Positions 41,266 through 49,870 of a stretch of DNA of 64,000 nt are shown here, in pieces (position 1 is the stretch's first letter; the number at the start of each line of letters is the position of its first letter). Both the position numbers and the translations under genes were made by a program. Source of the DNA: Pseudomonas sp. SG20056 (GTDB lineage Bacteria; Pseudomonadota; Gammaproteobacteria; Pseudomonadales; Pseudomonadaceae); assembly GCF_031764535.1 (NCBI RefSeq), contig NZ_CP134499.1, positions 3,844,001-3,908,000 on the forward strand. The letters run 5' to 3'. Under the pieces are notes generated by a model, which was given only the letters and a program-made list of their open reading frames with translations, made no database searches and had not been told where the DNA came from.

Positions 41266-42150
41266 TCACGCCGTGACCTGCAGATGCCGAGCAAAGCACT
41301 CGGCCAACCACAAGGCCGCTGGGCCCAATGCCTGATCGCGGCGGCAGACCAATTCCACCACCAACGGTGGCGGCGTCCAATCGCTGCTCAGCTCCACCAG
41401 CTGGCTCTGATAGGTCGGGTACTGCACCACATGGCGCGGCAGCCAGGCCCAGCCGAGGTTGCGCATCAGCAGTTCGGCCATGGCGTAGAAGCTGTCGGTG
41501 CGCCAGACCGACGGACTGATTTGCTCGCCGCCCGGATAGTGGCTGTCCTGTGGCGCCATCAGCAGTTGCCGATGGCGCGCCAGCTCACGCCGGTCGACAT
41601 GTCCGGCCCGCGCCAAGGCGTGCCCTGCCCCGCACACGGTGACCATTTCAATGGTGCCCAGACGCTGGCGCTCCAGCGCATCGGGCATCTGCTCATGGTG
41701 AAACAGCAGGCCGAGGTCGGCGCGGTGCTCCAGCAGCTTGCGCGCCACATCGCCCTGAGCACCGCTGGCCAGTTGCACCTCCAGTAGTGGGAATTGCTGG
41801 GCCAGCGCCTCCAGGCTGTCGAGTACCGGCTGATAGGGCATGGCCTCATCCTGCGCCAGACGCAGGCGCACTTCTTCACCACGCACCAGACCCAGCGCAC
41901 GCCCTTCCAGACGCTGGCACTGACGCAGCACCTCACGCGCCTCTTCCAAGAGAGCTGCGCCGGCATCGGTCAGGCGTGGCTGGCGGCCGCTGCTGCGCTC
42001 AAACAGACGCACGCCAAGATCGGCCTCCAACATAGCAATCGAGTTACTTACCGCCGACTGCGCGCGCTGCATTTGCCGACCTACGGCGGAGAACGACTGG
42101 CCATCTGCAACGCTGACAAACAAGCGAACCTGCTCCAGGCTCCACTGCAT
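41266..42150 (-). CDS. LysR-family transcriptional regulator
   Basis: A 294-residue regulator with an N-terminal winged helix-turn-helix (LEQVRLFVSVADGQSFSAVGRQMQRAQSAVSNSIAMLEADL; positions 5-45) and a C-terminal effector domain. Start is ATG 42150; 10 extra upstream codons are possible but reach into the operator. It diverges from the SMR efflux gene across 87 bases, so it likely regulates that gene and itself. The ligand is unknown. Confidence 0.88.
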   Translation of the reverse strand: MQWSLEQVRLFVSVADGQSFSAVGRQMQRAQSAVSNSIAMLEADLGVRLFERSSGRQPRLTDAGAALLEEAREVLRQCQRLEGRALGLVRGEEVRLRLAQDEAMPYQPVLDSLEALAQQFPLLEVQLASGAQGDVARKLLEHRADLGLLFHHEQMPDALERQRLGTIEMVTVCGAGHALARAGHVDRRELARHRQLLMAPQDSHYPGGEQISPSVWRTDSFYAMAELLMRNLGWAWLPRHVVQYPTYQSQLVELSSDWTPPPLVVELVCRRDQALGPAALWLAECFARHLQVTA

Positions 42151-42164
42151 AACCCATCTCCATA

Positions 42165-42194
42165 GCGGATAGGTAATCACTTTATCCCATCCGC
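42165..42194. promoter_or_regulatory. Imperfect palindrome, probable LysR operator
   Basis: GCGGAT (42165-42170) and ATCCGC (42189-42194) frame a 30-bp imperfect palindrome, with an inner GGATA/TATCC pair offset by one base. It lies in the gap between the divergent lysR and emrE genes and overlaps the -35 of the proposed emrE promoter. Confidence 0.45.
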
Positions 42195-42208
42195 CAGGTC
42201 ACTAGAAT
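42181..42208 (+). promoter_or_regulatory. Proposed emrE promoter
   Basis: TTTATC (-35) and TAGAAT (-10) spaced by 16 bases, with the -10 ending 29 bases before the emrE ATG. The match is fair. Confidence 0.4.
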
Positions 42209-42223
42209 GGCCGCCAGATCACT
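42191..42223 (+). repeat. Two direct 13-bp repeats, 20-bp period, at the emrE promoter
   Basis: CCGCCAGGTCACT (42191-42203) and CCGCCAGATCACT (42211-42223) match at 12 of 13 positions, two helical turns apart, spanning the -10 region and leader of emrE. This layout suits cooperative binding of a regulator. Confidence 0.65.
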
Positions 42224-42237
42224 CTGGAGGCCACATC

Positions 42238-42570
42238 ATGGGCGGCTATCTCTACCTCGCTATTGCCATCACCGCAGAAGTCATCGCCACCACCTCGATG
42301 AAGGCCCTGGATGGCTTCAACAAACCTCTGCCCCTGCTGCTGGTCGTGGTCGGCTACGCCATCTCGTTCTGGATGCTCAGCCTGGTGGTGAAAACCATCC
42401 CGGTCGGCGTTGCGTATGCGGTGTGGGCGGGCCTGGGCATTGTGCTGGTGAGTATCGCAGCGGTGTTTCTTTACCAGCAGCGGCTGGACCTGCCGGCCAT
42501 GCTTGGCATGGGCCTGATCGTCGCTGGTGTGGTGGTGATTCAGCTGTTCTCGCAAAGCGTCGGCCACTGA
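42238..42570 (+). CDS. emrE: EmrE-type small multidrug resistance transporter
   Basis: A 110-residue inner-membrane protein with four membrane helices. The essential glutamate is in ITAEVIATTSMKALDGF (Glu near residue 14), and TM3 contains the GVAYAVWAGLGIVLVS signature. It works as an antiparallel dimer exchanging cationic drugs for protons. A good ribosome site (CTGGAGG) precedes the ATG. A large palindromic element starts right after the stop codon. Confidence 0.94.
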   Translation: MGGYLYLAIAITAEVIATTSMKALDGFNKPLPLLLVVVGYAISFWMLSLVVKTIPVGVAYAVWAGLGIVLVSIAAVFLYQQRLDLPAMLGMGLIVAGVVVIQLFSQSVGH

Positions 42571-42709
42571 GAACCTGCCCAACGCCTGCTGCGCTTCGAC
42601 CCTGCGGCGTTAAAAACAGGCTCGGAATACTCATTTACACCAGTAAACTCCGCTTCCTCGCCTGTTTTTGCCTTGCATGGCTCTAGCTCGCGAGACGTTG
42701 AGCAGGTTC
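42571..42709. repeat. 139-bp nested palindromic element after emrE
   Basis: The outer ends GAACCTGCCCAACG and CGTTGAGCAGGTTC are inverted copies (13 of 14). Inside lie AAAAACAGGC (42612-42621) and GCCTGTTTTT (42660-42669), a perfect 10-bp pair, and at the centre ATTTAC/GTAAAC. The left arm has its own AACGCC/GGCGTT hairpin. The whole can fold into one long branched hairpin. It begins on the base after the emrE stop. No transposase is present. It may be a non-autonomous mobile repeat or a structured 3' end. Confidence 0.8.
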
Positions 42710-42736
42710 CGAGGTAAGGCGCTAGCGCGGCCGGGT

Positions 42737-42742
42737 TATACT
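42737..42742 (+). promoter_or_regulatory. Possible -10 element for the FAD oxidoreductase gene
   Basis: TATACT lies 30 bases before the ATG at 42773. No good -35 box is seen. Confidence 0.35.
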
Positions 42743-42772
42743 GCGCGCCTGTTTTCCCGGTGAGACACCTGC

Positions 42773-43945
42773 ATGTCCCAGGCACTGAGCACTGATGTTT
42801 TGATCGTGGGCGGCGGCATTGCCGGCCTTTGGCTGAATGCGCGCCTGCGCCGCCAGGGCTTTGCCACCCTGCTGGTGGACAACGCCCGCCTCGGTGGCGG
42901 CCAGAGTGTGAAATCCCAGGGCATCATTCACGGCGGTGCCAAATACGCCTTGCACGGCGCGCTAACCGGCGCCTCCGAAGCCATCGCCGATATGCCGCGG
43001 CGCTGGTGCGAAGCCCTGGCAGGCGATGGCGAGTTGGACCTGACAGGCGTGCGCCTGCTCTCCGATGCCCACTACCTGTGGTCCCCCGGCAGTCTGGCCG
43101 GCAATATCACCAGTTTCTTTGCCAGCAAAGCGGTGCGCGGCCGGGTCGACCAGGTCAAGGGCGAGCAGCTGCCACCGGCCCTGCAGCACCCGAAATTCAA
43201 GGGCAAGGTCTATCGCCTGGCGGAACTGGTGCTGGATGTGCCCAGCCTGATCAGCCGCCTCAGCGAACTGGCTGGCGATGGCTTGTTGGCCGCCGAGCGC
43301 ATCGAACCACTGCGGGAAAACGGCGAGCTGGTCGGCCTGATTATCGATGGCCGTGAGATTCGCGCGCAACGCGTCATCCTCAGCGCCGGGCGTGGCAATG
43401 CCGAACTGCTCAGCGCCCTCGGCCTCAGCCAACCGGCCCAGCAACTGCGTCCGCTGCATATGGCCCTGGTCAAAGGCCCGACACTCAAACCGCTGTACGC
43501 CCACTGTCTGGGCGGCGGGCCGAAGCCGCGCGTGACCATCACCACCCACCCGGCGGCCGATGGTCAGTGGGTCTGGTACCTGGGCGGCGATCTGGCCGAA
43601 GCCGATGGCGTAGCCCGCGACGAAGCGGCGCAGATCCAGGCAGCGAAAAAAGAGCTGAGAGAGCTGCTGCCCTGGGTCGATCTGTCCGCCGCGCAATGGG
43701 CCACGCTGCGAGTGGATCGCGCGGAGCCGGCGCAGTCCGGCCTGGTGCGCCCGGACAACGCCTTTTTGCACGAGCAGGGCAAACTGCTGGTGGGCTGGCC
43801 AACTAAACTGGCGTTAGCCCCGGACTTTGCCGACCGCGTGCTGGCGGCACTGAGCCGTGACGGCATTCAGCCGGCGCAGCACGCGCCATTGCCTGCGCTG
43901 CCGCGCCCGAGCGTTGCCCCAGCCGTCTGGGAGGAACTGTTCTGA
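42773..43945 (+). CDS. FAD-dependent oxidoreductase (DAO-like)
   Basis: A 390-residue flavoprotein with an N-terminal dinucleotide fold DVLIVGGGIAGLWLNARLRRQG (GxGxxG) and a second FAD segment RVILSAGRGNAELLSALG. The overall plan is that of the D-amino-acid-oxidase/glycerol-3-phosphate-dehydrogenase superfamily. The substrate is unknown. It overlaps the aldo/keto reductase gene (TGATG), so the two are translationally coupled and may act in one pathway. Confidence 0.8.
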   Translation: MSQALSTDVLIVGGGIAGLWLNARLRRQGFATLLVDNARLGGGQSVKSQGIIHGGAKYALHGALTGASEAIADMPRRWCEALAGDGELDLTGVRLLSDAHYLWSPGSLAGNITSFFASKAVRGRVDQVKGEQLPPALQHPKFKGKVYRLAELVLDVPSLISRLSELAGDGLLAAERIEPLRENGELVGLIIDGREIRAQRVILSAGRGNAELLSALGLSQPAQQLRPLHMALVKGPTLKPLYAHCLGGGPKPRVTITTHPAADGQWVWYLGGDLAEADGVARDEAAQIQAAKKELRELLPWVDLSAAQWATLRVDRAEPAQSGLVRPDNAFLHEQGKLLVGWPTKLALAPDFADRVLAALSRDGIQPAQHAPLPALPRPSVAPAVWEELF

Positions 43946-44763
43946 TGCATCCCCTGCACAGCCTGCACAACCTGCATCGCCCCTTGGGCACCACCGAGTT
44001 GCTGGTTTCGCCGTTGGGCCTGGGCACGGTCAAGCTGGGCCGTGATCAGGGGGTGAAATACCCCAACGGTTTCACCATCCCCGGCGATGCCGCTGCCCGC
44101 GAACTGCTGGCCCAGGCCCATGACCTGGGCATCAACCTGATCGACACCGCGCCGGCCTACGGCACCAGCGAAACCCGCCTCGGACCGTTGTTGCGCGGCC
44201 AGCGCCAGCAATGGGTGATTGTCAGCAAGGTCGGTGAAGAGTTCGACAACGGCCAATCGCACTTCGATTTCAGCCCGGCGCACACGCGTTTCTCGGTGGA
44301 ACGCAGCCTCAAGCGCCTGGAAACCGACTTTATCGACCTGGTGCTGGTGCATTCCGACGGCAACGACGTGGCGATTCTGCGTGACAGTGGCGTGTACGAA
44401 ACCCTCGCCGAGCTTAAGCGCGAGGGCAAGATTCGCGGCTTCGGCCTCTCTGGCAAAACCGTCGAAGGCGGCCTGCTGGCACTGGAACACGGCGACTGCG
44501 CGATGGTCACCTACAACCTCAATGAGCAAGGCGAACAGGCCGTACTCGACTATGCCGAGCTGCACGGCAAAGGCATCCTTATCAAGAAGGCCCTGGCCAG
44601 CGGCCACGCCTGCCTGGCATCGGGTGTCGACCCGGTGCGCGCCAGTTTCGAGCTGATCTTCGGCCACCCGGCGACGTGCAGCGCGATTATCGGCACCATC
44701 AACCCGCAACACCTGGCACATAACGTCGCCACCGCTGCCGCTGTAATTCAGGATATTGCCTGA
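43945..44763 (+). CDS. Aldo/keto reductase
   Basis: A 272-residue TIM-barrel oxidoreductase. Family residues are in LIDTAPAYGTSETRLG (catalytic Asp and Tyr), WVIVSKVGEEF (Lys) and LVLVHSDGNDVA (His), with a C-terminal NAD(P)-binding segment near CSAIIGTINPQHL. The substrate is unknown. It starts inside the stop codon of the FAD oxidoreductase gene. Confidence 0.88.
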   Translation: MHPLHSLHNLHRPLGTTELLVSPLGLGTVKLGRDQGVKYPNGFTIPGDAAARELLAQAHDLGINLIDTAPAYGTSETRLGPLLRGQRQQWVIVSKVGEEFDNGQSHFDFSPAHTRFSVERSLKRLETDFIDLVLVHSDGNDVAILRDSGVYETLAELKREGKIRGFGLSGKTVEGGLLALEHGDCAMVTYNLNEQGEQAVLDYAELHGKGILIKKALASGHACLASGVDPVRASFELIFGHPATCSAIIGTINPQHLAHNVATAAAVIQDIA

Positions 44764-44826
44764 CGGGTCTAACCCGGCGATCTGTGCCAAGCTCTCAGGC
44801 CATGCCCATGCCCGCGAGGAGTTGCC

Positions 44827-45711
44827 ATGCCGCGCACCCTGATTAGCAAAGACCCCAGCAGCTTCAAGACCCTGCAACTGTTTGTCGAAGCCAGCCCGGA
44901 AGGCCTGAGCTACCAGGGGCTTGGCATGCCGTTGAACTTCAGCCAGATGCTGGAAAAGCGCAAACCTGTGGTTGTGGCCGACAGCCAACGCTTTGCCGTG
45001 GAACTGGCCAACCTGGGCGTTTCGGTGCGCCTGACCCTCAGCTGGCAGGGCCGCGAATACTGGGTACTGGTGCGCCAGCGTCGCGCGGATCGTGGCGATG
45101 TGGTGCTCAAACTGATTTCCGGCTACGTGCCGGCCCATGAGCTCAACCTACCGCTGCTCACCGCGATTCAGGAAGTGGCCGAAGAGTGCCTGCTGGAAAC
45201 CCCGGAAGGCTGGCTAAGCGGACGCTTTGGCGACACCTGGCTGCCCACGCCCTACCAGAGCAGCCTGCGCTACCGGGAAACCGCCCACTTCAGCCTCAGC
45301 CCGCTGTCCGGAGCGGCGCGCCCAGTGCAATGCGGCAACCTCAAGCTACTCGAACGCCCGCGCGCCTACGTGCACCTGCCAACCGCCTCGCTGCAGCTGG
45401 TCTACGACCTGCGCCTGGATTTGCCCAAGGAAACACGTCAACTCAGCCTGCTGCATGTCGATGAACACCTGGAAGATGGCCAACTGATCGCCCGCCTCAA
45501 CCGCGCGAGGCCCGATCTGTTTCTGATTCCGCTGGACCAGGGCCGGCCGACCGTCGAGCTGCTGACCCTAAAGCAGGGTCAGCTCTCACCCGCCAGCACT
45601 CGCGGTCTGTGGCTGGCCGAAAGCTTTGCGCCTCAGGACGGCTGGCTGGTACGCGATGAGCGCATTCGCTGGAAAGATTGGCTGGTGCAGACACAAAAAA
45701 GCCCCACCTAA
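44827..45711 (+). CDS. Conserved Pseudomonas protein of unknown function, Nudix-like stretch
   Basis: A 294-residue soluble protein starting at ATG 44827 after GAGGAG. I do not recognise its family. One segment, LLTAIQEVAEECLLETPEGW (about residues 110-129), resembles the E-x-x-E-E core of a Nudix box, but the preceding Gly and Arg are absent, so catalysis is doubtful. The sequence is otherwise mixed alpha/beta with no signal peptide or membrane segment. It lies 63 bases after the aldo/keto reductase and may be in the same operon. Confidence 0.65.
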   Translation: MPRTLISKDPSSFKTLQLFVEASPEGLSYQGLGMPLNFSQMLEKRKPVVVADSQRFAVELANLGVSVRLTLSWQGREYWVLVRQRRADRGDVVLKLISGYVPAHELNLPLLTAIQEVAEECLLETPEGWLSGRFGDTWLPTPYQSSLRYRETAHFSLSPLSGAARPVQCGNLKLLERPRAYVHLPTASLQLVYDLRLDLPKETRQLSLLHVDEHLEDGQLIARLNRARPDLFLIPLDQGRPTVELLTLKQGQLSPASTRGLWLAESFAPQDGWLVRDERIRWKDWLVQTQKSPT

Positions 45712-45737
45712 GCAGGGCAAAAAGGGATTTCAGGTAA

Positions 45738-45761
45738 GCGGGCTGGATTCACCCAGCCCGC
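45738..45761. terminator. Hairpin between converging genes
   Basis: A 9-bp GC-rich stem (GCGGGCTGG/CCAGCCCGC) with a 6-base loop lies between the ends of the unknown gene and the acyl-CoA dehydrogenase gene. There is no tight T tract, so termination is plausible rather than certain. Confidence 0.45.
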
Positions 45762-45769
45762 ATGAACAA

Positions 45770-46978
45770 CTACTTCAATTCGCTGGAGCTCTTGCCCAGC
45801 AACCGCCGCGCCACAATCAGCAACTGGATCTGCTGGGTGCCTTCAAAGATGTCGAGAATCTTCGAGTCGCGCGCCCATTTTTCCAGCAGCTCATCTTCGC
45901 CGTAACCCAACGCACCGGCCAGTTCGACACATTTCAGCGTCACCTCGTTGGCCACGCGCCCAGCCTTGGCTTTGGCGATGGAGGCCTCCTTGGAGTTGGG
46001 CAGTTTGTTGTCGGCCATCCAGGCGGCTTTCAAGGTCAGCAGGCGCGCGGCCTCCCATTCGGCCTCCAGGCGGTAGAGGGTCGCCTCGGCATGGCTGACG
46101 CTGAGCAACGGCGTACGGTAATCCAGCTTGCAGACTTTTTTCAGCAGCTCGCGGGTACGATCCAGCGAGGCCTTGGCCACCCCCACTGCCATCCCGGCGA
46201 CCAGCGGACGGGTGTTGTCGAAGGTTTCCATCACCCCGGCAAAGCCCTTCTGCACGTCGATTTCCGGGTTGCCGAGCAGGTTGGCGGCCGGCACCCGACA
46301 ATCGCTGAAGCTGATCGCGGCGGTGTCCGACGCCTTGATGCCGAGCTTCTTTTCCAGCCGCGTCACGGTCATCCCCGGCGTGCCGTGCTCCACCACGAAG
46401 GACTTGATCGCTGCACGGCCGAGGCTCTTGTCCAGGGTGGCCCACACCACCACGGCGTCGGCACGCTCGCCAGAGGTGACGTAGATCTTCTCGCCGTTGA
46501 GCACGTAGTGATCGCCATCCCTGATCGCCGTGGTGCGGATCGCCGCCGAGTCCGACCCGCAGCCCGGCTCGGTAATCGCCATGGCCGCCCAGGTGCCGCC
46601 GAAGCGCGCTAGTTGTTCATCATTGGCCACTGCAGCAATCGCCGCATTACCCAGCCCCTGACGCGGCATGGCCAGCAGCAGGCCGACATCGCCCCAGCAC
46701 AGCTCCATCACCCCGAGCAGGGCCGACAGATTGCCGCCATTCTTGATGCCTTCCTGCTGCTCGCGGGCCGCACCGCGCTTGCTCGCCGAGGTGGCGCCAA
46801 TGGCGTCCGGCGAGCCGGCGTTCATGCCATCGAGCAGGGCCGCGAGCAGGTCCAGCTCCTTGGGATAGGCATGCTCGGCCTTGTCGTATTTGCGTGAAAT
46901 CGGCCGGAAATAGTTTTCCGCCACCTGATGGGCCTGATTAACCAGGCCACGGAATTTCTTTGGAGTTTCCAGGTTCAT
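45770..46978 (-). CDS. Acyl-CoA dehydrogenase (short form)
   Basis: A 402-residue FAD enzyme. Signature segments include MAITEPGCGSDSAAIRTTA (flavin and acyl contacts) and the C-terminal QLLIVARRLLG after EGTQQIQ. The catalytic Glu is likely in the DIFEGTQQ region. It lies 12 bases after a second acyl-CoA dehydrogenase gene. The chain-length range and the real substrate cannot be told from sequence alone. Confidence 0.88.
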   Translation of the reverse strand: MNLETPKKFRGLVNQAHQVAENYFRPISRKYDKAEHAYPKELDLLAALLDGMNAGSPDAIGATSASKRGAAREQQEGIKNGGNLSALLGVMELCWGDVGLLLAMPRQGLGNAAIAAVANDEQLARFGGTWAAMAITEPGCGSDSAAIRTTAIRDGDHYVLNGEKIYVTSGERADAVVVWATLDKSLGRAAIKSFVVEHGTPGMTVTRLEKKLGIKASDTAAISFSDCRVPAANLLGNPEIDVQKGFAGVMETFDNTRPLVAGMAVGVAKASLDRTRELLKKVCKLDYRTPLLSVSHAEATLYRLEAEWEAARLLTLKAAWMADNKLPNSKEASIAKAKAGRVANEVTLKCVELAGALGYGEDELLEKWARDSKILDIFEGTQQIQLLIVARRLLGKSSSELK

Positions 46979-46990
46979 GTTGAGGCGCCC

Positions 46991-48274
46991 TTAGAGCTGG
47001 AGACCGCCGGCCATAATCGCCAGCGCACGCAGATCGCGGTACCAGCGCTCGGCTGGATGTTCTTTGGTAAAGCCGTGGCCACCGAGCAACTGCACGGCGT
47101 CGGTACCGATCTTCATGGCCTTTTCGCTGCACAGCAGGCGCGCCAGATAGGCTTCGCGCTGGAACGGCAAACCCTGCTCCGCGCGCGAGCACGCTCGCCA
47201 GACCATCAGGCGCATAGCGTCGAGTTCCACGGCCATATCGGCGACCATAAAGGCCACACCCTGGCGATGGCTGATCGGTTCGCCGAAGGCTACGCGCTCG
47301 TTGCAATATGGCACCACATAATCCAGCGCCGCCTGCGCTGTGCCCACGGCCAGGGCGCACCACGCCAACCCGGCGTAATCGAGAAAACTCTGGTAGTTGA
47401 AATGCTCAGCGGCCAGTCGCGCCTCAACCGGCACCTTGACCCCATTGAGCCGCACGCGCGCCGTACTGCCGGCCTTCAGGCCCATGGCCGGTTGCGGGCT
47501 GCGCTGCAGACCTTTGGCGCCCGCCTCGACGATAAACAGCGCCGGACCGTCCGCCGCCTGCGCCGCGATGATCAGCTGGCTGGCATCCATACCGCGCAAC
47601 ACCAAGCTCTTCTCACCGCTAAGGACGTAATGCTTACCGCGCTTACGTGCCCGAGTCGCCAACTTGTGCGGATCAAACAACGGCGTCGGCTCATTGACCG
47701 CAATGGCCATCACCGGCGCAGGCTCCTCAGCGACAAAGGCTGGCAGCCAACGCGCCTGCTGCGCAGCATTGCCCCATCGGCGGATGCAGTTGGCCGCCGA
47801 CAACGGCACCAGCAATGCAGCCGCCAAGGATAAATCGCCCTTGCCCAACGCTTCGGCAATCAGCACATTACTCAGGGTAGTGCGCTCGCCGGCCATGCCG
47901 CCCTGCGCCTCGCTGACCGCATAGTGGGTCAGCCCCAGCTCATGTGCCTGGTTGAGCAACGCCGCCGGCAGCGCCGCCTGTTCATCGGCATCGTGAGCGA
48001 GTGGGCGCAGCACTTCACTGGCGAAGGCTTCGAGCATCTCCACCAGCATCTGCTGCTCATCAGACAGGGACAGATCGAACAAGGCATCCGGGTCAGCCGG
48101 GCGCGGCAACTTGGCGACTTTGCCCGCACGCTGCGCAGCGGCGCGAAAGCTCGCACGGCTGCCGGTGTAGATCAGTTTTTCGAAGGGTTTGCGCAGCTTC
48201 AAACGGTCCGGCCAGTCAGCCTGGGCGACTCGATTCAGCACTGCCAGGGCACGGCCCTGTACGTCGGAACTCAT
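46991..48274 (-). CDS. Acyl-CoA dehydrogenase paralogue
   Basis: A 427-residue protein of the same family, more divergent: a 75-residue N-terminal extension, then LSLSDEQQMLVEMLEAFASEV, MAIAVNEPTPLFDP in place of the usual ITEP segment, and LLGGHGFTKEHPAERWYRDLRAL near the C-terminus. It may form a hetero-oligomer with the downstream dehydrogenase. Such tandem pairs are known in sterol and aromatic-acid degradation, but the substrate here is unknown. Confidence 0.83.
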   Translation of the reverse strand: MSSDVQGRALAVLNRVAQADWPDRLKLRKPFEKLIYTGSRASFRAAAQRAGKVAKLPRPADPDALFDLSLSDEQQMLVEMLEAFASEVLRPLAHDADEQAALPAALLNQAHELGLTHYAVSEAQGGMAGERTTLSNVLIAEALGKGDLSLAAALLVPLSAANCIRRWGNAAQQARWLPAFVAEEPAPVMAIAVNEPTPLFDPHKLATRARKRGKHYVLSGEKSLVLRGMDASQLIIAAQAADGPALFIVEAGAKGLQRSPQPAMGLKAGSTARVRLNGVKVPVEARLAAEHFNYQSFLDYAGLAWCALAVGTAQAALDYVVPYCNERVAFGEPISHRQGVAFMVADMAVELDAMRLMVWRACSRAEQGLPFQREAYLARLLCSEKAMKIGTDAVQLLGGHGFTKEHPAERWYRDLRALAIMAGGLQL

Positions 48275-48312
48275 GGCATCTCACTCCATACGGGGGATGC
48301 CACGGATCATGC

Positions 48313-48343
48313 GCGCGGTCAGGGCAAGCGCCTATGACCGCGC
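48313..48343. other. Hairpin upstream of the acyl-CoA dehydrogenase pair
   Basis: A perfect 9-bp stem (GCGCGGTCA/TGACCGCGC) with further inner pairing (GGGC/GCCT). It lies in the 110-base gap between hldE and the dehydrogenase genes. Confidence 0.5.
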
Positions 48344-48352
48344 CGACGCGCT

Positions 48353-48374
48353 TGACTGGCAAAGCAGCCAGTCA
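48353..48374 (-). terminator. Hairpin after hldE
   Basis: An 8-bp stem (TGACTGGC/GCCAGTCA) with a 6-base loop, 11 bases past the hldE stop. No T tract follows. Together with 48313-48343 it makes two hairpins in series. Confidence 0.45.
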
Positions 48375-48384
48375 GTGTGATGGG

Positions 48385-49806
48385 TTACTTGCTGCGGATC
48401 TTCTCGACGATGGCGGTGGTGGAACTATTTTCCACCAACCCCAGCACGCGCACTTCGCCACCGTAGGCGCGGACGATATCGCCACCCACCACGCCCTCGA
48501 TGCCATAATCACCGCCCTTGACCAGCACATCCGGCTTGACCGTGCGCAGCAGGTTTTCCGGGGTGTCCTCAGTGAAGCTCACCACCCAATCCACCGCGCC
48601 AAGACCGGCCAACACGGCCATGCGGCGATCCACGGCGTTGATCGGCCGACCCGGCCCTTTCAGGCGACTGACCGAGGCGTCGTCATTGACCGCCAGCACC
48701 AGACGATCGCCTTGCGCGCGGGCCTGTTCCAGATAGGTGACATGCCCGGCATGCAGGATGTCGAAGCAGCCATTGGTGAAGACAATCTTCTCGCCATGGG
48801 CGCGAGCGTCTTCGATGGCCAGCAGCAGTTGATCCAGGCTCAGCACACCGCGCTCGGAGCCGGCATCACGCTGGATTGCGCGGCGCAATTCCGGGGCACT
48901 GATCGCGGCAGTACCTAGCTTACCGACCACAATACCGGCAGCCAGATTGGCCAGCGCCACCGCATTCGGCAGTTCCTCGCCCGCTGCCAGACTGGCGGCC
49001 AGGGTAGAAATCACCGTATCGCCAGCACCAGTCACATCGAACACTTCACGGGCACGCGCCGGCAGGTGCAGTGCCGGGTGCTCTGGGCGCAACAAGGTCA
49101 TGCCATGCTCACCACGGGTCACCAGCAATGCGCCCAGTTCCAGTTCTGCCATCAGTGCCGCGCCCTTGGCCACCAGTTCGGCCTCATCACGGCAATGGCC
49201 GACGATGGTTTCGAACTCGTGCAGATTCGGCGTGATCAGGCTGGCGCCCCGGTAGATGGAGAAATCTTTACCTTTGGGATCGGCCAGCACGGCAATGCCT
49301 TTGCTGCGCGCCAGTTGCACCAATGCCTGATGGTTCTGCAGCGCGCCTTTGCCGTAATCCGAGAGAATCAGCACTTTGATGCCGTCCAGTTGCGCTTCAA
49401 CGCTGGCGGCTAGGGCCGCGCTGTCGGTGCGGAACGGTTCTTCGAAGTCCATGCGCAAGAGCTGCTGATGACGGCTCATCACGCGCAGTTTGACGATGGT
49501 CGGCTGGTCTTTGATCGTCTGGAAGAAGGTCTTTACGCCAACCGCCTGTAGGCTGTTGCGCAGGCTTGCGGCGGCTTCATCCTCACCGGTCACGCCGATC
49601 AAGGTGGCCGGTGCGCCGAGGGCGGCGATGTTCAGCGCGACGTTAGCCGCGCCGCCCGGGCGGTCTTCGATCTGCTCGACCTTGACCACGGGCACCGGCG
49701 CTTCCGGCGAAATCCGCGAAGTGCCGCCATGCCAATAACGATCGAGCATGACATCGCCCACCACCAGAACGGCGGCCTGGTCGAAACGCGGCATGGACAC
49801 TTTCAT
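48385..49806 (-). CDS. hldE: HldE, bifunctional heptose-7-phosphate kinase / heptose-1-phosphate adenylyltransferase
   Basis: A 473-residue fusion making ADP-heptose for the LPS inner core. The N-terminal ribokinase-type domain (1 to about 320) has [26 protein letters not shown] and the kinase motif [15 protein letters not shown]. The C-terminal nucleotidyltransferase domain (about 340-473) has [20 protein letters not shown]. The ATG at 49806 has GGAG 5 bases upstream. It follows the dnpA homologue in the LPS operon. Confidence 0.97.
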   Translation of the reverse strand: MKVSMPRFDQAAVLVVGDVMLDRYWHGGTSRISPEAPVPVVKVEQIEDRPGGAANVALNIAALGAPATLIGVTGEDEAAASLRNSLQAVGVKTFFQTIKDQPTIVKLRVMSRHQQLLRMDFEEPFRTDSAALAASVEAQLDGIKVLILSDYGKGALQNHQALVQLARSKGIAVLADPKGKDFSIYRGASLITPNLHEFETIVGHCRDEAELVAKGAALMAELELGALLVTRGEHGMTLLRPEHPALHLPARAREVFDVTGAGDTVISTLAASLAAGEELPNAVALANLAAGIVVGKLGTAAISAPELRRAIQRDAGSERGVLSLDQLLLAIEDARAHGEKIVFTNGCFDILHAGHVTYLEQARAQGDRLVLAVNDDASVSRLKGPGRPINAVDRRMAVLAGLGAVDWVVSFTEDTPENLLRTVKPDVLVKGGDYGIEGVVGGDIVRAYGGEVRVLGLVENSSTTAIVEKIRSK

Positions 49807-49870
49807 AAACACTCCAGAAACGGCAGAACAGATTGCCGGGGATCATAACATTGGCAGGCCACTGCGCTGG

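Noticed and set aside
42540..42785. Minus-strand open frame of 81 codons across the palindromic element after emrE
   Set aside because: It is a reading through the repeat itself, with no ribosome site and no recognisable fold. Similar spurious frames arise wherever such elements occur.
43867..45138. 423-codon minus-strand frame across the aldo/keto reductase and the unknown gene
   Set aside because: Spans the boundary of two real genes on the other strand and lacks a ribosome site or domain.
45693..45720. Possible minus-strand terminator at the end of the unknown gene (T6 after GCCC/GGGC)
   Set aside because: The stem is only 4 bp; not enough to claim a terminator.
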